From Phlebopus portentosus (lineage: Eukaryota > Basidiomycota > Agaricomycetes > Boletales > Boletinellaceae), in the NCBI GenBank assembly GCA_037892935.1, contig JAYXKI010000009.1:1612001-1676000 (forward strand): a DNA stretch of 64,000 nt. Direction: 5' to 3'. Below the pieces are notes generated by a model. The model worked only from the letters and a program-made list of their open reading frames with translations. It was not told where the DNA came from and ran no database searches. Shown here in pieces: positions 11,144-22,525 of this stretch (position 1 is the first letter of the stretch; each line of letters opens with the position of its first letter). Both the position numbers and the translations under genes were made by a program.

Positions 11144-13790
11144 TCATGCTATTCTGTAATCGGGGCACACTGACCTGGCTGCTCGCATTGCCGGCATAGG
11201 CTTCCAGAAATCGACATCGACCGCATGATCATTCCCTGAAAGGCATTCTCTTGCATTAGAGCGTGCAAGTGGTCTCTTCGATTCCAAGTTAATGCTCGAC
11301 GGCTGGGTTTGGGCGGAAGTTTCATCATTATACAGCTTGTCTAACGGTAAATTGTTGGTTGTATGGGCTGTACGTTCGTCCCAGAATCTCCGGCAAGCGT
11401 CAAAAAGCAGTCGAAATCGTTCTTGTAGCCCCTGCAATACGTCCATCCTGATAACGGGAAATTCGGATTCAAAATCCTTGAACTTCATAACGAGCGCGGC
11501 CCGGAGATAATTCAGAACCATTGTGCTATGATTATACTTTTCGGGCATCCATGCTACTTTTTCGTCGAAAACTTCCTCGTTTTGGAAGAATAGCATGCGA
11601 TCGGTGATGGTACGATCTTTTGGGAACAATTCGGATGCAGCCCAGTCCCGCTGCTCGTCTGATTTTCCAACTCGTTTTCCGTCGTCCTGGCTATCGCCAC
11701 CATCGCCACAGAAGAAAAGCACCCAAACGGCGACCCACCAAAGCGACTCCAGGTCATGCAGATTATTATGGAAGAACGCAGGCTTTATCGTGGCCGGTTG
11801 CTTGGCAAAAAGCGCACTAAGATTACTTAATGTGACGTCGGAGATCGTCTCTGGTATCTCGTCCAGTACATCCTTTTCCCTAACAGGACGACAATACATG
11901 TAACAACGTCTCATTGCTTCGATTGACATGAACACAGGAGTTCCCTTGATCGTTCGTGAGCCAGAACTGCAAACGTCTCATCATAAAGTACTCACTATTC
12001 GCGATTCATCGAGAACTTTAGAGTTACTGCGTTTTGCGTACTCCAGGTCTCCGATGAGACCCCGACCGTTATAGTAGTACAGGTTACCCACACTGATGTC
12101 CCGATGCACCCAGCCACAACCGTGGATCCATTTTAAAACTTTAATATGATCAGATGGGTTCACAGGAGAGAAGTTAAGTAAAGTACCTGCTGAACAATCT
12201 CTTAGGACCGTGAAACAATATGATAATCGTTTGACTGCATGGAGGGCATGTCCAACCTCTTTGAAAACAATTCGGTAGTGTCGCCTACGAAACAGTTTCC
12301 TGCGATGGAGACACCAAGGAAAAGGTGTTCTAAGTTCCCTCGGAACCGCGTGAGTCTTCACCTCACTCGTTAAAGGAAAGCTGCCAATTCGAGTATCCAC
12401 GATCTTCGGCTCTTTGACCCTGAACTTGAAAACGCGCTTTATCGACGGCAAATATCCACGCATCATGACTGTCGTAGTATGATCCATCTCGCCATTGACG
12501 GAAACAAGCCAATCTGCCACTGGTGTTAGGAGATGCAAAGCCACTTCTCGCCTGGCATCCGGTCCGAAATTTTCTTCAACGTCCTGGAGAATTGCATTGT
12601 GAATAACGCGCTCTGGTTGACGGTCATCCTCCATCCAAACATCCTTCAATACGAAGGAGTCTCCTGATCCAGCATGTCTTACTTTCCATACTCTTGTTGC
12701 ATTGCTAACTAATGCATTGGCCGAAAAGTCGGAAAGCACTTGCTCTGTTTCGAACGTTTTATCGTCGACGTCGATTAGGTATGCTCGCTCTCCGTTGCTT
12801 CGGACAAATGGCCGAATCGTCGGATCCCAACCAAGATGATCCTTCGATGCAAATGCAATAGACAGAAAGATGTGCGTCAGCAAGTTTACCTCCTAAAGTT
12901 GGAGTTAGACAATGACATTTTCTGAAAAAGTGCGACCTACTGTCGTAAAGTTGAACACCTCGCTAACAACTGGAGTGGCGCGAGAACAGAACCAAAGACG
13001 CATGCCCGTGTTTTCAACCGTGATGCCGAATGCAAACCTCCGACATGGATCGAGGGTCATCGTTTGTTGAATATTGAAGATGATCCTGCTTACATTCTAC
13101 AAAGCAGATTAGACAAAAATGACATGAAGAATAGGCACTTAAGTCATGCCTCTCTTCGAGACTTTCTCCTTTCTTAAACTCAGTCGTAAGAGCGATATCG
13201 TACCACCATCGCATCTTGTCGCCTATGCTCGTAGATAGTCGTGCACGTTCCTCTGCTTCCCGCAAGATGAAGTATCCACCAGGACAGATTGCACTTGAAG
13301 CATTCGATTTCGACGAGTGGTCAGACAACAAAGAAAGCATGAAAGTGGGTTCGATGCCAAAGCGCTCCGACGCAGACACGACAGCACTGTCGCAAATCAA
13401 AGCCAAGGGAGCGAAAGTAACGTCTTCAGAAGCGCCTCTATCCGAAGGGGGACTCTCGAATGCCTTCCACCTGCTTCCGGGAGTAATTAGACCTTGAGAT
13501 TTCAGGCTAGATACGACGCTCTCGACAACAACACCATTATGGAGAGGGGGTAGCAAATTGTCCACGAATACTGATATTTCGATTTCAGGTATTCTGTAAC
13601 TCTTATCCCCGCGCACCATACAGCGCATCTCCTCGATCGTGGCGTTCTCGTAGCCATGAGACATCGCAGGTCCTTGACTGCCTTGATCGTTGCCTCCGTT
13701 AGTTGGGGATGTCGCGCACAGGCCAGGACTGTTCTCGTCGCAGAAAGCTCTGTCGTATTTTGATGTAGAGTCTTTGCCTGAAATTTGCAT
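11144..13790 (-). CDS. FunK1-type protein kinase-like, copy B (possibly splice-defective)
   Basis: Five exons (13143-13790, 12941-13096, 12187-12892, 11996-12138, 11144-11944) would give 817 aa. Features in order: an N-terminal block (IPEIEISVFVDNLLPPLHNG), then GGYFILREAEERARL and RWWYDIALTTEFKKG, then NVSRIIFNIQQTMTLDPCRR with FCSRATPVVSEVF, the candidate ATP-lysine strand FVLKDVWMEDD, HCLHRRKLF-like RKHYRIVFKEV-type sequence, the catalytic loop HRDISVGN near residue 515, GLIGDLEYAKR in the DFG position, and FFHNDLHDLESLWWVAVW. The donor after exon 1 reads GAC/ttaagt where copy C has gtaagt. Exon phase fits only if this TT site is used; the nearby GT at +4 shifts frame into a stop. The copy may therefore be non-functional. 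The fourth intron is only 48 nt and in frame. Confidence 0.82.
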
Positions 13791-13875
13791 GCTAAATTCG
13801 GAGGAAGCCGTTTATATGACGGTTGGAACTTGAGGTTAGAGGTCGACTCGGAGTGGCTAGTTCGTTCAACACGTC

Positions 13876-13892
13876 GTGTCACGCCATGTGAC
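13876..13892 (-). promoter_or_regulatory. CRE-like motif upstream of FunK1 copy B (weaker match)
   Basis: In gene orientation this reads GTCACATGGCGTGACAC, about 85 bp before the ATG at 13790. It keeps the GTGACA half found upstream of copies A, C and D but diverges in the rest. Confidence 0.35.
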
Positions 13893-14274
13893 TTTCAGCG
13901 TTTATGTAATGCGTCGAGTTACGTAATTAATACAGGTGTTTGATGATGGAAAATGCGGCTACGCATTTTTTTGTTTGATGTTGCTCGCTATGGACTCCCT
14001 GAACCAACGTAGGTCTTTGCTTATGATATCGCTAGAGAATATAACTCCTCACCGATGCCCCAGAGAAATAGATAATAGGTTAAGAAATGCTCACGCAATT
14101 TCAGAGTTCTCACGCAGACTTAACGGCTTTTTATCAGTCACACACAGTTTCTCGGCTATAAGGATGTTATTCTGGATATAAGTAAGCACGGAATGCATTA
14201 TCGGCCTCTGAGACATGTGCAGCAGAAGTCCCAAGGTAAACCCTATTTACATACCTCGAGGTTCAGAGAACTAT
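13893..14274. other. spacer within the FunK1 array
   Basis: I see no gene here. The stretch is AT-rich and separates the copy B promoter from the N-terminal FunK1 remnant that follows. Confidence 0.45.
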
Positions 14275-14523
14275 TTATCTCCAGAATAGTACTACATCAC
14301 ATCCCCTCGCAAGATACTGCACTTCCTCAAGCGTCACTTTGAAGTCACCATGAGATCCCGTGGAGACGGGTTGAGCAGCTGCTGGATCATTGTTGCGTTT
14401 CGGCTGCATGTATGCCCGCATTTCCAGCATGTCTGAATCTTTAGCGCGTTCTTTAATAAATTGCACAAGCAACTCAGAGTCGAACACGGTATGTAACGTG
14501 AATTCAGTCCATCCGAATCTCAA
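14275..14523 (-). pseudogene. FunK1 N-terminal remnant
   Basis: The frame contains DMLEMRAYMQPKRNNDPAAA and SHGDFKVTLEEVQYLARG. These match the N-terminal portion of copy E (MLKTESSARQKRFDKPLAAQ, then YDDFKATLEEKRSILRG), after which homology stops at once. About 80 residues survive, with no kinase part. It is a decayed fragment nearest to copy E, although it lies between copies B and C. The following 300 bp, up to the end of copy C, hold nothing recognisable. Confidence 0.65.
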
Positions 14524-14856
14524 GTGAAATACATTTATATGATCCTACAAAGGTCGCGATTCCTCTTGGTATAGAAAGCATGATTGATAAGACAAAATCT
14601 GTAGCTAATAAGTGAGTCAACAAATTTGAAGTTCAGATCTGAAGAGCGACGTTCAGTAGTGGTTCTGTGAACCATATTGTTCACAACCATGCCTTGAAAC
14701 GAATAATGATGGCACAGGTCTTGAGACAGTCAAGACCTCTATAATATCCGCCCGATCTTTTTTTGCACTCCGTACATTTCATCCTTGCAGAGATATCATT
14801 CTCCAAGTGAACTGACGCCATGACTTCAGGATCGCAAAATGATTCGCCTGATGGAC

Positions 14857-17393
14857 CTAATCTTGCTCCAAGGACGGTATGCTCGGTTCCTGAACAGCGT
14901 ATATACCATCTTGAACAGGAGAAAATGGATGCTTCGATTCAACCACGATTGACAAAGACTCTTTGATCTTATTCACAGTGCGCCTACAGGCCTCGAAGTG
15001 CAACAGAACCTTATCGTGCGCTTCTTCGAGTAAGTACGTCCTGGTCGCCGGAAATTCAGCCTCGAATTGATTGTAATTGAGAATTAGGGTCTCGCGAAGA
15101 TTATTGAGCAACTTCCTGATGAGATGAAGGCTTTCGGGAATCCAGGTTGTATCCCTATCGTAAATTCGCTCGTTGTTGAAAAATGACCATCGATGCCCAT
15201 CTGAAACATGAAAAAGATTAGAAAAAGCCAGTTGCCTCATCATGTTTCGATCCTCTGCACAATCTCCACCTCCATCGAACTCAAAGCAGTCGCTGCTGAA
15301 GAGTTTCCAGATAGCAATCCACCATAGTGGCTCCAAGTCGTGAAGATCGTTATGGAAGAACCGAGGGTGGGTTGGCCGCGACGCTTCCCTTATCGCAGAG
15401 ATTTCATCTGGGTCCATTTCTAACATGGCTGTTAGCTGAGCGACTGCCTGACCATGGTTTAAGGAGGGAAGATAGCTATAAGAGCGATCAACGGCCTCTA
15501 CAGCCATATAGTCACGCGTACCCTGAAAACAGAAGTCAATGTTGGGCAGTTGGCACGAAACCAGTGGAGACCTACAGTTGCTTGCTCACTTTCAATATCA
15601 AAGTTCCTCTGTTTCGCGTATTCCAGGTCACCGATGAGGCCACGTCCCTCGAAAAGATATAGATTTCCGGGACTAATGTCTCTGTGAACCCATCCAGAGC
15701 CGTGTATCCACCTCAAAACTACGGACTGTCAGTCTTGCTTCATTACAGTCATAAACAGTAATCTCGCACCTTTCGTACCATCTCTCAACACAAGAAAAGC
15801 GTCTGAGAGATTGCTGACATCATACAGATCCTCTGCCACCTCCTTAAAGACAACTCGATAGTGCTTTCTGCGATAAATCTCCCTGCGATGGAGACAGTGA
15901 GGGAAAGGTGCCCTCAGCTCTCGGCGGAACTCAGAAACGCTCGATTCAGTAGATTTGTGATGTGTTCTCGATGTGGATTCGGTCGTTCGTTTCACTCTGA
16001 TCTTGAACCTATGTCGCATTGAGGGAGTATACCCACGCATCATGATTGATGTCGTATGGTCCTGTTCTCCATTAACATGAACTAGACAATGCGCAATAGG
16101 TGTCAGCAGATGTAATGCCGCTTCCTCTTTGACTTCCGTTCCGTATTTGTCTCCTATATCCCGCAGGATAGTCTCATGAATCGCGTGTTCCATGTCTCGG
16201 CCATCTTCAAGCCATATGTCTTTCAGCACACAGCGCTTCCCTGAAGCAACATGCTTCACCTTCCACACTCTCGTGGCTTGGCTGACCAAGGCGTCAGCCG
16301 AATTGTCTGAGAGTACTTGCTCCGTCTCATACGTCTCATTGTTAACATCAATTTGATATGCTCGCTCCCCATTGCTTCTAACCAACGGACGAACGGTCGG
16401 GTCCCATCCGAGTTCTACCTTCGAGGCGAATGCAATGGCAAGGAAGATGCGAGTAAGTACCTTGGCCCCCTGAAATGGTGTCGGTTTATGTATCCCGTCG
16501 ATAATGTGGAGCGTACCTTTGTAAAATCGAACACCTCACTAACAACAGGAGTCGCACGTGAGCAGAGCCACAATCGCATGCTGGTATTTTCAGCCGTAAT
16601 TCCAAAGGTGAACCTCCGACATGGGTCGAGCGCCAATGTTTGCTGGATGTTCAGCACAATTTTGCTGGTATTCTTTAAGTAGTGATGAGACAACGAACAT
16701 CAATGACAGGCAGGAACTTACAGCATTTCTTCCTCTCGAATTGTCCTTCTTCCTGAACTCGGTGGTAAGAGCAATGTCATACCACCATCGCATTTTGTCC
16801 CGCTTCTCGTTTGCAAGGTGGGCGCGCTCCTCTGCTTCGCGTAGAATAAAGTATCCGCTAGGTCGCCTCCTGTTTGCTTTCTGATCCGATGAAAAAGCGT
16901 TGCGCTGCATGGCAAGGACAAAATTCGGCTCGACATTGGTACGGCGTGAGGCAGAATCGATAACTTTGCCGAATACTTCCGCGAAAAGTAGACAGATACT
17001 TTCATCCTCCTCGTCCTTCTTCTCGGAGGTGGCTTGAAACGCTTTCCATTCGTCTTCGGACGTGATAAGACCTTCATCTCTCAAGGAAGCCACGACGCTC
17101 TCGACATCGACTCCGTCGTGCAGTGGAGGAAATAAATAGTTCAGAAATGATTCTACGTCAACGACCGGGATGCTGCAGCTCACTTCCCCCCGGTGGTTGC
17201 TACGCATCTCTTCGAGTGTTGCTTTGAACTCGTCATGACCCCTGGTGGAGGAAGATTCGGGGGCAGGGTAGTCCTGTCCTGTAGATGATCGAGAAAGAGG
17301 CTGCGCAAAGGATGAACGAGTCTCTGTCGCAAGCATCTGAGGAGTTGGAGACCCGGCACGGACCTGAGCAAAGCAGCTCGCTGAACGTATCAT
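14857..17393 (-). CDS. FunK1-type protein kinase-like, copy C
   Basis: Five exons (16722-17393, 16517-16672, 15770-16469, 15576-15718, 14857-15522) give 778 aa with all junctions GT-AG. Order of motifs: FKATLEEMRSNHRGEVSC, then VDVESFLNYLFPPLHDGVD, SGYFILREAEERAHL, RWWYDIALTTEFRKKD, NTSKIVLNIQQTLALDPCRR, the candidate nucleotide-binding lysine in CVLKDIWLEDG, RKHYRVVFKEVAEDL, HRDISPGN near residue 521, GLIGDLEYAKQ, and FFHNDLHDLEPLWWIAIW. An in-frame ATG at 17450 also exists, but it overlaps the shared upstream motif, so 17393 is preferred. The C-terminus stops early (at SIPSLEQD) relative to copy F, which continues about 60 residues further in an acidic Ser-rich tail. The kinase fold is inferred from FunK1 family knowledge; activity is unknown. 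Confidence 0.87.
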
Positions 17394-17444
17394 GAAGGTT
17401 GGGGGAACTTCGGATTCAGAACGGTAATGCAAGCTCAACACGAT

Positions 17445-17458
17445 TGTCACATCACGTG
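17445..17458 (-). promoter_or_regulatory. CRE-like motif upstream of FunK1 copy C
   Basis: In gene orientation this reads CACGTGATGTGACA, about 50 bp before the chosen start. It is nearly the same as the element before copy F (CACGTGATGTGATG), in the same orientation relative to the gene. Confidence 0.5.
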
Positions 17459-17694
17459 TATATCTATTGTTTGCTTGTCACGCGACATCATCTGACACGG
17501 AATGTGATGAAACACGGGGACTGCTCAGAACCATTTTTAACTTGTTTGTTTGAGGTTCTTGTGCTGTTGACTGAATTGTCCCGTATGTGATTCGGGAAAC
17601 TGCATGGCCGGGAACAAGACCACATGAATTCGGTATTTATCAAGTCGATGCAGTATGGCGCTCAAACTCATTCTCGAAGTGAAGTGAAATGTGA

Positions 17695-18710
17695 GTTTAG
17701 CCCTCCTTTCTTTCATAATGATCTGCACGATCCGAAATTACAGTGGTGGATCACCATTGCAGACTTAGAAGGATGTCGAACTGGAATGTAGCACCAGGAG
17801 ATCTGCAGCGCGTGGCCCTTCCCGGGACCCTGAATCATTGGAGTTCGAACGCTCTTTCTGCGGAACACTGTTGAAGATATTACAGTCCTATGTGCGACTC
17901 GACTTTTGTTTCCGAACATTCCCTTTATTTGTCCTTTTATCGATCACGTGCGAATTTCCTTTTATTTTCCTTTCCCTTTCACCTATTATGTCACGCGTGG
18001 CTGACACAGCCTATATCAACAACTACTGCGCGCGCCACTCACCTCAGTCGTCTACTACTACTACGACTGAAGTGAGTATATTTTCTATTGTTCCATTCTC
18101 CCGCAATATTTACTGTATTGTTCATGTAGAATTGTAAAAGGTGAATACACACAGAGTCGTCTACTACTACTATGACTGAGAATTGTAAAAAACACCTGGG
18201 ACCACAAGGAAAGGACGTCGAAGATGTAAGTAATACGTGACAACATGGATTTCTCAATGCCTTTCAAGCATTAGTGCTGGTTGAAAAGAATATATTTGAG
18301 AATTCATCGAGACTAGATCGGACATGACTGAAGGAGCGCACGACAGTGACGTAGCTCCAAGAAGTAGCCCAATTAGTTCGAGGTTAGTCTTGGAACGTCT
18401 GTATTGTCTTTAACTGGCCGAGATAGGCTGCTGCAGTAGCAAAAAAACTCTTATCCGTCTCTAGGTGGACAATTGGACACCGATACATCTTACAGATAAC
18501 ACTCCGATCCCGATGTAGAGTCTCGCTATTTGGAGACCTCCCCAAAGTTATAGGCCCTTCACTGATAAGTGGGAGATGGAAACTGGTGAGTCTTTTTCAT
18601 TTTTGTCCTCGCTATGCTTCTAGAGATAAGGTTGCATAGCTGTTTAGAGAGATATCCTCATGAACCGCACATTTGTGAAGGTGCTATCTTGCAATAGCTA
18701 CCGTGACGTA
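17695..18710 (+). pseudogene. FunK1 C-terminal remnant (copy H), heavily decayed
   Basis: Positions about 17700-17760 read PSFFHNDLHDPKLQWW on the plus strand, matching the FFHNDLHDLESLWW block of copy F. Downstream pieces also align with copy F at the DNA level: cagcgcgtg and cgctctttctgc near 17810-17865 (28604 and 28650 in F), gaaggagcgcacgacagt near 18331 (28811 in F), and ctatgcttctagagataagg near 18610 (the 3' end and 3' flank of F, 29104 onward). Stops and indels interrupt every frame, and unrelated sequence (about 17885-18310) is inserted. It is a dead last-exon copy on the plus strand, head-to-head with copy C. Confidence 0.6.
18048..18180. repeat. duplicated short hairpin-like repeat
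   Basis: Two copies of agtcgtctactactactaYgactga (about 18049-18072 and 18153-18176) lie about 100 bp apart. Each carries inverted ends AGTCGT/ACGACT (the second copy is imperfect) around a (TAC)n core. It lies in the stretch interrupting copy H. Confidence 0.4.
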
Positions 18711-19342
18711 TCAGCGCATACCCGAATACACACCGACCCGCTCATTTCTTATCAGGCAACCTGCCGAAGTCAAAATTAGAAACGCTGTGATGCCTTACGT
18801 GAGAGCGGCACCTGTGGCAATCCAATCCGTGCCCCTTGTCTCTGACTTTGAATATGAAACGTGTATACATCTTCGAAGGTCCGAAATTCGTCCAAGCTAG
18901 ATCTGGCATACCTGGTAACATACAGTATTTATTTCAATAGGTCTAAAAATGTTTTGCTCGATATCTATTAACCGCGGGACCTGTCCCGTCCCGCAAACTT
19001 GGCAACTGCGCGATCTTCTTTCCGACTGCTGTGGCTATTGGAAACACATCACCTCTACCGTTGGACGTTTTCAAGCTTCGTTTCTATATACTTTCACTTG
19101 TGAGAACAGTTTTTTTAACCGATCGAGAGTACATTGAAGAACAACAAAAAGTAAGTAGATGTGCGAACAGTTAAGTCTTTCTGAATAATTCCGATCCAGA
19201 CCCAAGACTAAAATTCATTGTTTCACCCAGTTATGGGATACTATGGCTGATCACCTTCTATTCCGTCCCGACGTCTGAAGTAAATTTACACCTGCAATGC
19301 TTCACTTTGGTTTTCCTCAGAGGCCTTTGGGGAAGGGTTCAC
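18711..19342. other. spacer within the FunK1 array
   Basis: Only short open frames without recognisable content occur here. The right part probably carries the 3' UTR of copy D. Confidence 0.4.
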
Positions 19343-22109
19343 TTACCTTTCCAAATGCAACTGAATCGGACGCATGGAACAACGATCGTCACCCGTGATA
19401 TCCTGTATGTCGCCATCGTCGTCGCTAAGATGTAGATTCCCAAAGCCCCCGGCAAGCTCAGCCTGGGTCTGTTCCTGTTCGTCTACGTCTACGTGGGCCC
19501 CAGTAGACTTGTGTGGTACCAATTTGATACCAATAGCCTGCTTTCTACACTCTTCAAAATGTTGCAAGAATACGTATTGCATACCCTCAAGCATTTCCCA
19601 TGACTTCTTAGGGAACGCAGCCTCGAAGTCTATGTACTTCGAGATCAGCGCCGCGCGAAGATGGTTGAGCTTAAACGCAACCAAGGAAAATTTCCCTGCC
19701 ATCCACTGAATGGACTTCAGGTAGTCCGTCGTGTACTGTAAGAATCTACCACGCTCCTCCGTGATGATACCGCAAGGGAATAGTTTCTGGATAAGTGATT
19801 CTCGAAGATCATCTTGATCATTTTCATCTTCCTCGTCTTCCTCTCCATCCTCATCGCTATTTTGGTCATTTTCGACTGATCCGTCGCGGTTGAAGAATAA
19901 CAACCATACTGCGACCCACCACAATGACTCCAGATCGTGAAGGCCGTTGTGGAAGAAAGGGAGAACATTGGTGAGTTTCTCGATTCCGAAGGGTAAGTCT
20001 GTTGTGATATCCGGCTCAGTGAGATGTATAAACATGTTTTTCAAGACCTCATTCGCAGAGAACTCGGGTGAGCACTAACCCTAAAGTAAGTTTAGAAGAA
20101 TGGGAGCTCACTAAAGAATACTTACGGAACGGACCTCATGCGAAACAGGAGAATCCCTATGCTTTGCGTATTCAAAATCACCAATGAGCCCTCGCCCATC
20201 ATACCAATACAAATTCCCCACACTTATATCACGATGCAGCCATCCACACCCGTGGATCCAATAAAGTACTGTTAACGGCAAATAAGAATGATACCTGATA
20301 TGTAGATAATCTGTAGTGCATACCTTTAGCACTGTCTCTCAGGACAACAAAGGCATCGGACAGACAACGTATTGTATGGAGGCCATAGCCTACCTCCTTG
20401 AAGACAATTCGGTAATGCTTCCTATGATGAAGTTGCTTTCGGCGCGCATGTAAAGGAAACCTGTCTTTCGGTTTGCGTTTACCACGCGCTGGAGCAACCG
20501 AATCACTCGCTGCACGCGGCCTGGTGCCTTTTGTCATGTTGTTCTTGGTCGACGGAGAATGCGCCTTCAAATTAAAGCCTTTCTTGAATTGAGGAGCATA
20601 TCCACGCATTATAACCCGGGTTGCATGATCTTCTTGGCCGTCAGCACGAACGAAACAATGCGCTACGGGTGTCAAAACATGAGGTTCTGCCTCAGACCTC
20701 GCATCCTGTCCATATTTGGCCTCGATATCGTGCAGTATGTTCTCGTAAATAACATGTTCTGGATCACGATCATCTTCAATCCAGAGGTCTTTCAGTACGC
20801 CATGCTGCAGCGTCCGTTTATTTTTTACAATCCAAAGTCTTGAGCCACGGCTATTCAACGCATCTGCCGCAAAATCCTGGAGCATCTCCTCAGTCTCAAA
20901 CAATTCCTCACCAACTTCAAAATTATATGTCCTGTCTCCATCGCCATTTATGAATGGAGTGATACTCTGATCCCAGCCAAGTTCCTCCTTTGAAGCATAA
21001 GCGAAAGACAGAAGAATTTGTATGAGTAGCTTTATCTCCTATGATAAAAATGTCAGTTTGCTTTGCAAAAAATCATATCATATTCTCACTTTCGTGAAAT
21101 CAAATCCTTCAGATACAAGTGGCACTGCACGAGAGCAGAACCACAGTCGCATGGTTTTATTTTCGATGGTAATGCCAAATGTAAATCGCCGACACGGATC
21201 GAGAGCTAGGGTCCGTTCTATATTGAACACGATTTGGCTGATATTCTTTACAAGAGTAATCAGCTTCTGATTTGATGGCCAGATAGAATTACTTACCGCA
21301 TCTCGGTCTGAAAGGCCATCTCCCTTCTTGAATTCCCAAGTGAAGGCAAGGTCGTGCCACCAACGGGGCAGTTTGATTTTGCTCTTCTCCTGATTAGACT
21401 TCTCACCCAATCCTTGCTGAGATTTGTCTGTCGTCCGTACTCTCCGTTTATGCTTCATTTCTTCCTGGTGTTGTAGCTCAGCCTCCGCTCTCTGAGCTTC
21501 TTTCTCTGCCTGAACGAGAATATTATAAGCATCTGGACGTATAGTACTGCCTCTATGAGACTTGGGAGGATTATCGGGTCTCGCACGTAGCACAATGGTA
21601 GGATCAACTCCTAAGGATCCCTTCGTAGCTTGTACGACTTCGTCGGCAATGATGCACAGCGCAGCAAATACAGTGTTTTCTGTATCTTCTGCCGACTTCG
21701 GTTCAACCTGGAAATCCTTCAGAACCCATGTTAGACGAGTGTCTGCATGATCATTCTGCTCCTCGGTAATTAATCCTTTGTTTTTCAAGGTTTCAAAAAC
21801 GCTTTCAATGTCAACATTGTTCTTCAAAGGAGGGAGCAAATTGTTGATGAATGAGAATGATTCCTTATCTATTTCCACAAATGTGTAGTCCACATCCTTC
21901 AGATTAGACTCACGCATGTCGTCGAGTCCGCCACTCAGAAAACCACCTTCCAGGGTTGAATGGACTTTGGCTGGAGATGTAGTGCTACAAGGAATCGGTC
22001 TCGTATTGGGGGGAGTACGAGAATGAGCCTCATTGCGTGCATCCTCTACTTTGTTTGAGGTGCTTCCTAGCTGGGTAAGTTCAGGGGAAATAGCCGAGTG
22101 CGACAGCAT
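19343..22109 (-). CDS. FunK1-type protein kinase-like, copy D
   Basis: Five exons (21297-22109, 21090-21245, 20324-21038, 20126-20268, 19343-20074) give 852 aa, the longest copy. It has the A/D/G type of N-terminus (FLSGGLDDMRESNLKDVDY, then INNLLPPLKNNVDIESVF), a Lys/Glu-rich insert (AEKEAQRAEAELQHQEEMKH) before PRWWHDLAFTWEFKKG, NISQIVFNIERTLALDPCRR, GVLKDLWIEDDRDPEHVI, RKHYRIVFKEVGYGL, the catalytic loop HRDISVGN near residue 573, GLIGDFEYAKH and FFHNGLHDLESLWWVAVW. In FFHNG an Asp of the FFHND block is replaced by Gly. Exon 4 must use the second of two nearby acceptors (ggttag/TGC); the first gives a stop at its second codon. An acidic stretch (EDGEEDEEDENDQDD) follows the WW block. The first intron is in frame and free of stops. 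Confidence 0.87.
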
Positions 22110-22183
22110 GATGGCGAGAACTTAAAAGTACTATGCTGCTGCATGTGGGAATCCCGGAGCGTGGCTCGTTATCTCAAGCGCGG

Positions 22184-22200
22184 TATGTCACATCACGTTT
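22184..22200 (-). promoter_or_regulatory. CRE-like motif upstream of FunK1 copy D
   Basis: In gene orientation this reads AAACGTGATGTGACATA, about 75 bp before the ATG at 22109. It matches the copy A element at 15 of 16 shared positions, and the neighbouring CGCG is also kept. Confidence 0.5.
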
Positions 22201-22525
22201 CGTGACAGCAGGGTCGCGGCTTTCATATATGTATTTTAATTTAATTTATTTTGGTTTCGCATCTGCGATCCACTTTTATTGCCTTAGAGTCCTTGAAGTA
22301 AACACAGTAAAAAAAAACGAAGTAGACAACGTCTCACGGAGAGGCATATCAGATGGAGCCACCAGTTCCAACGAGCGACCGATATTTGCAACTCGAAAGG
22401 TACACAATACATATTATTTTCTCGCGATGATATGCATGGAAGAAACATCGGAATTTATCACAGGAATATGCGAGACATAAACCACCGTTACGATCTTTGA
22501 AATTTTCTTGAAGTGCACTTATAAG
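22201..22525. other. spacer between FunK1 copies D and E
   Basis: AT-rich stretch with an A run near 22311. No gene is recognised. It must hold the 3' UTR of copy E and the upstream region of copy D. Confidence 0.4.

Noticed and set aside
17180..18267. Short open frames on both strands around the copy C promoter
   Set aside because: They overlap the shared upstream motif and the decayed copy H and have no independent coding evidence.
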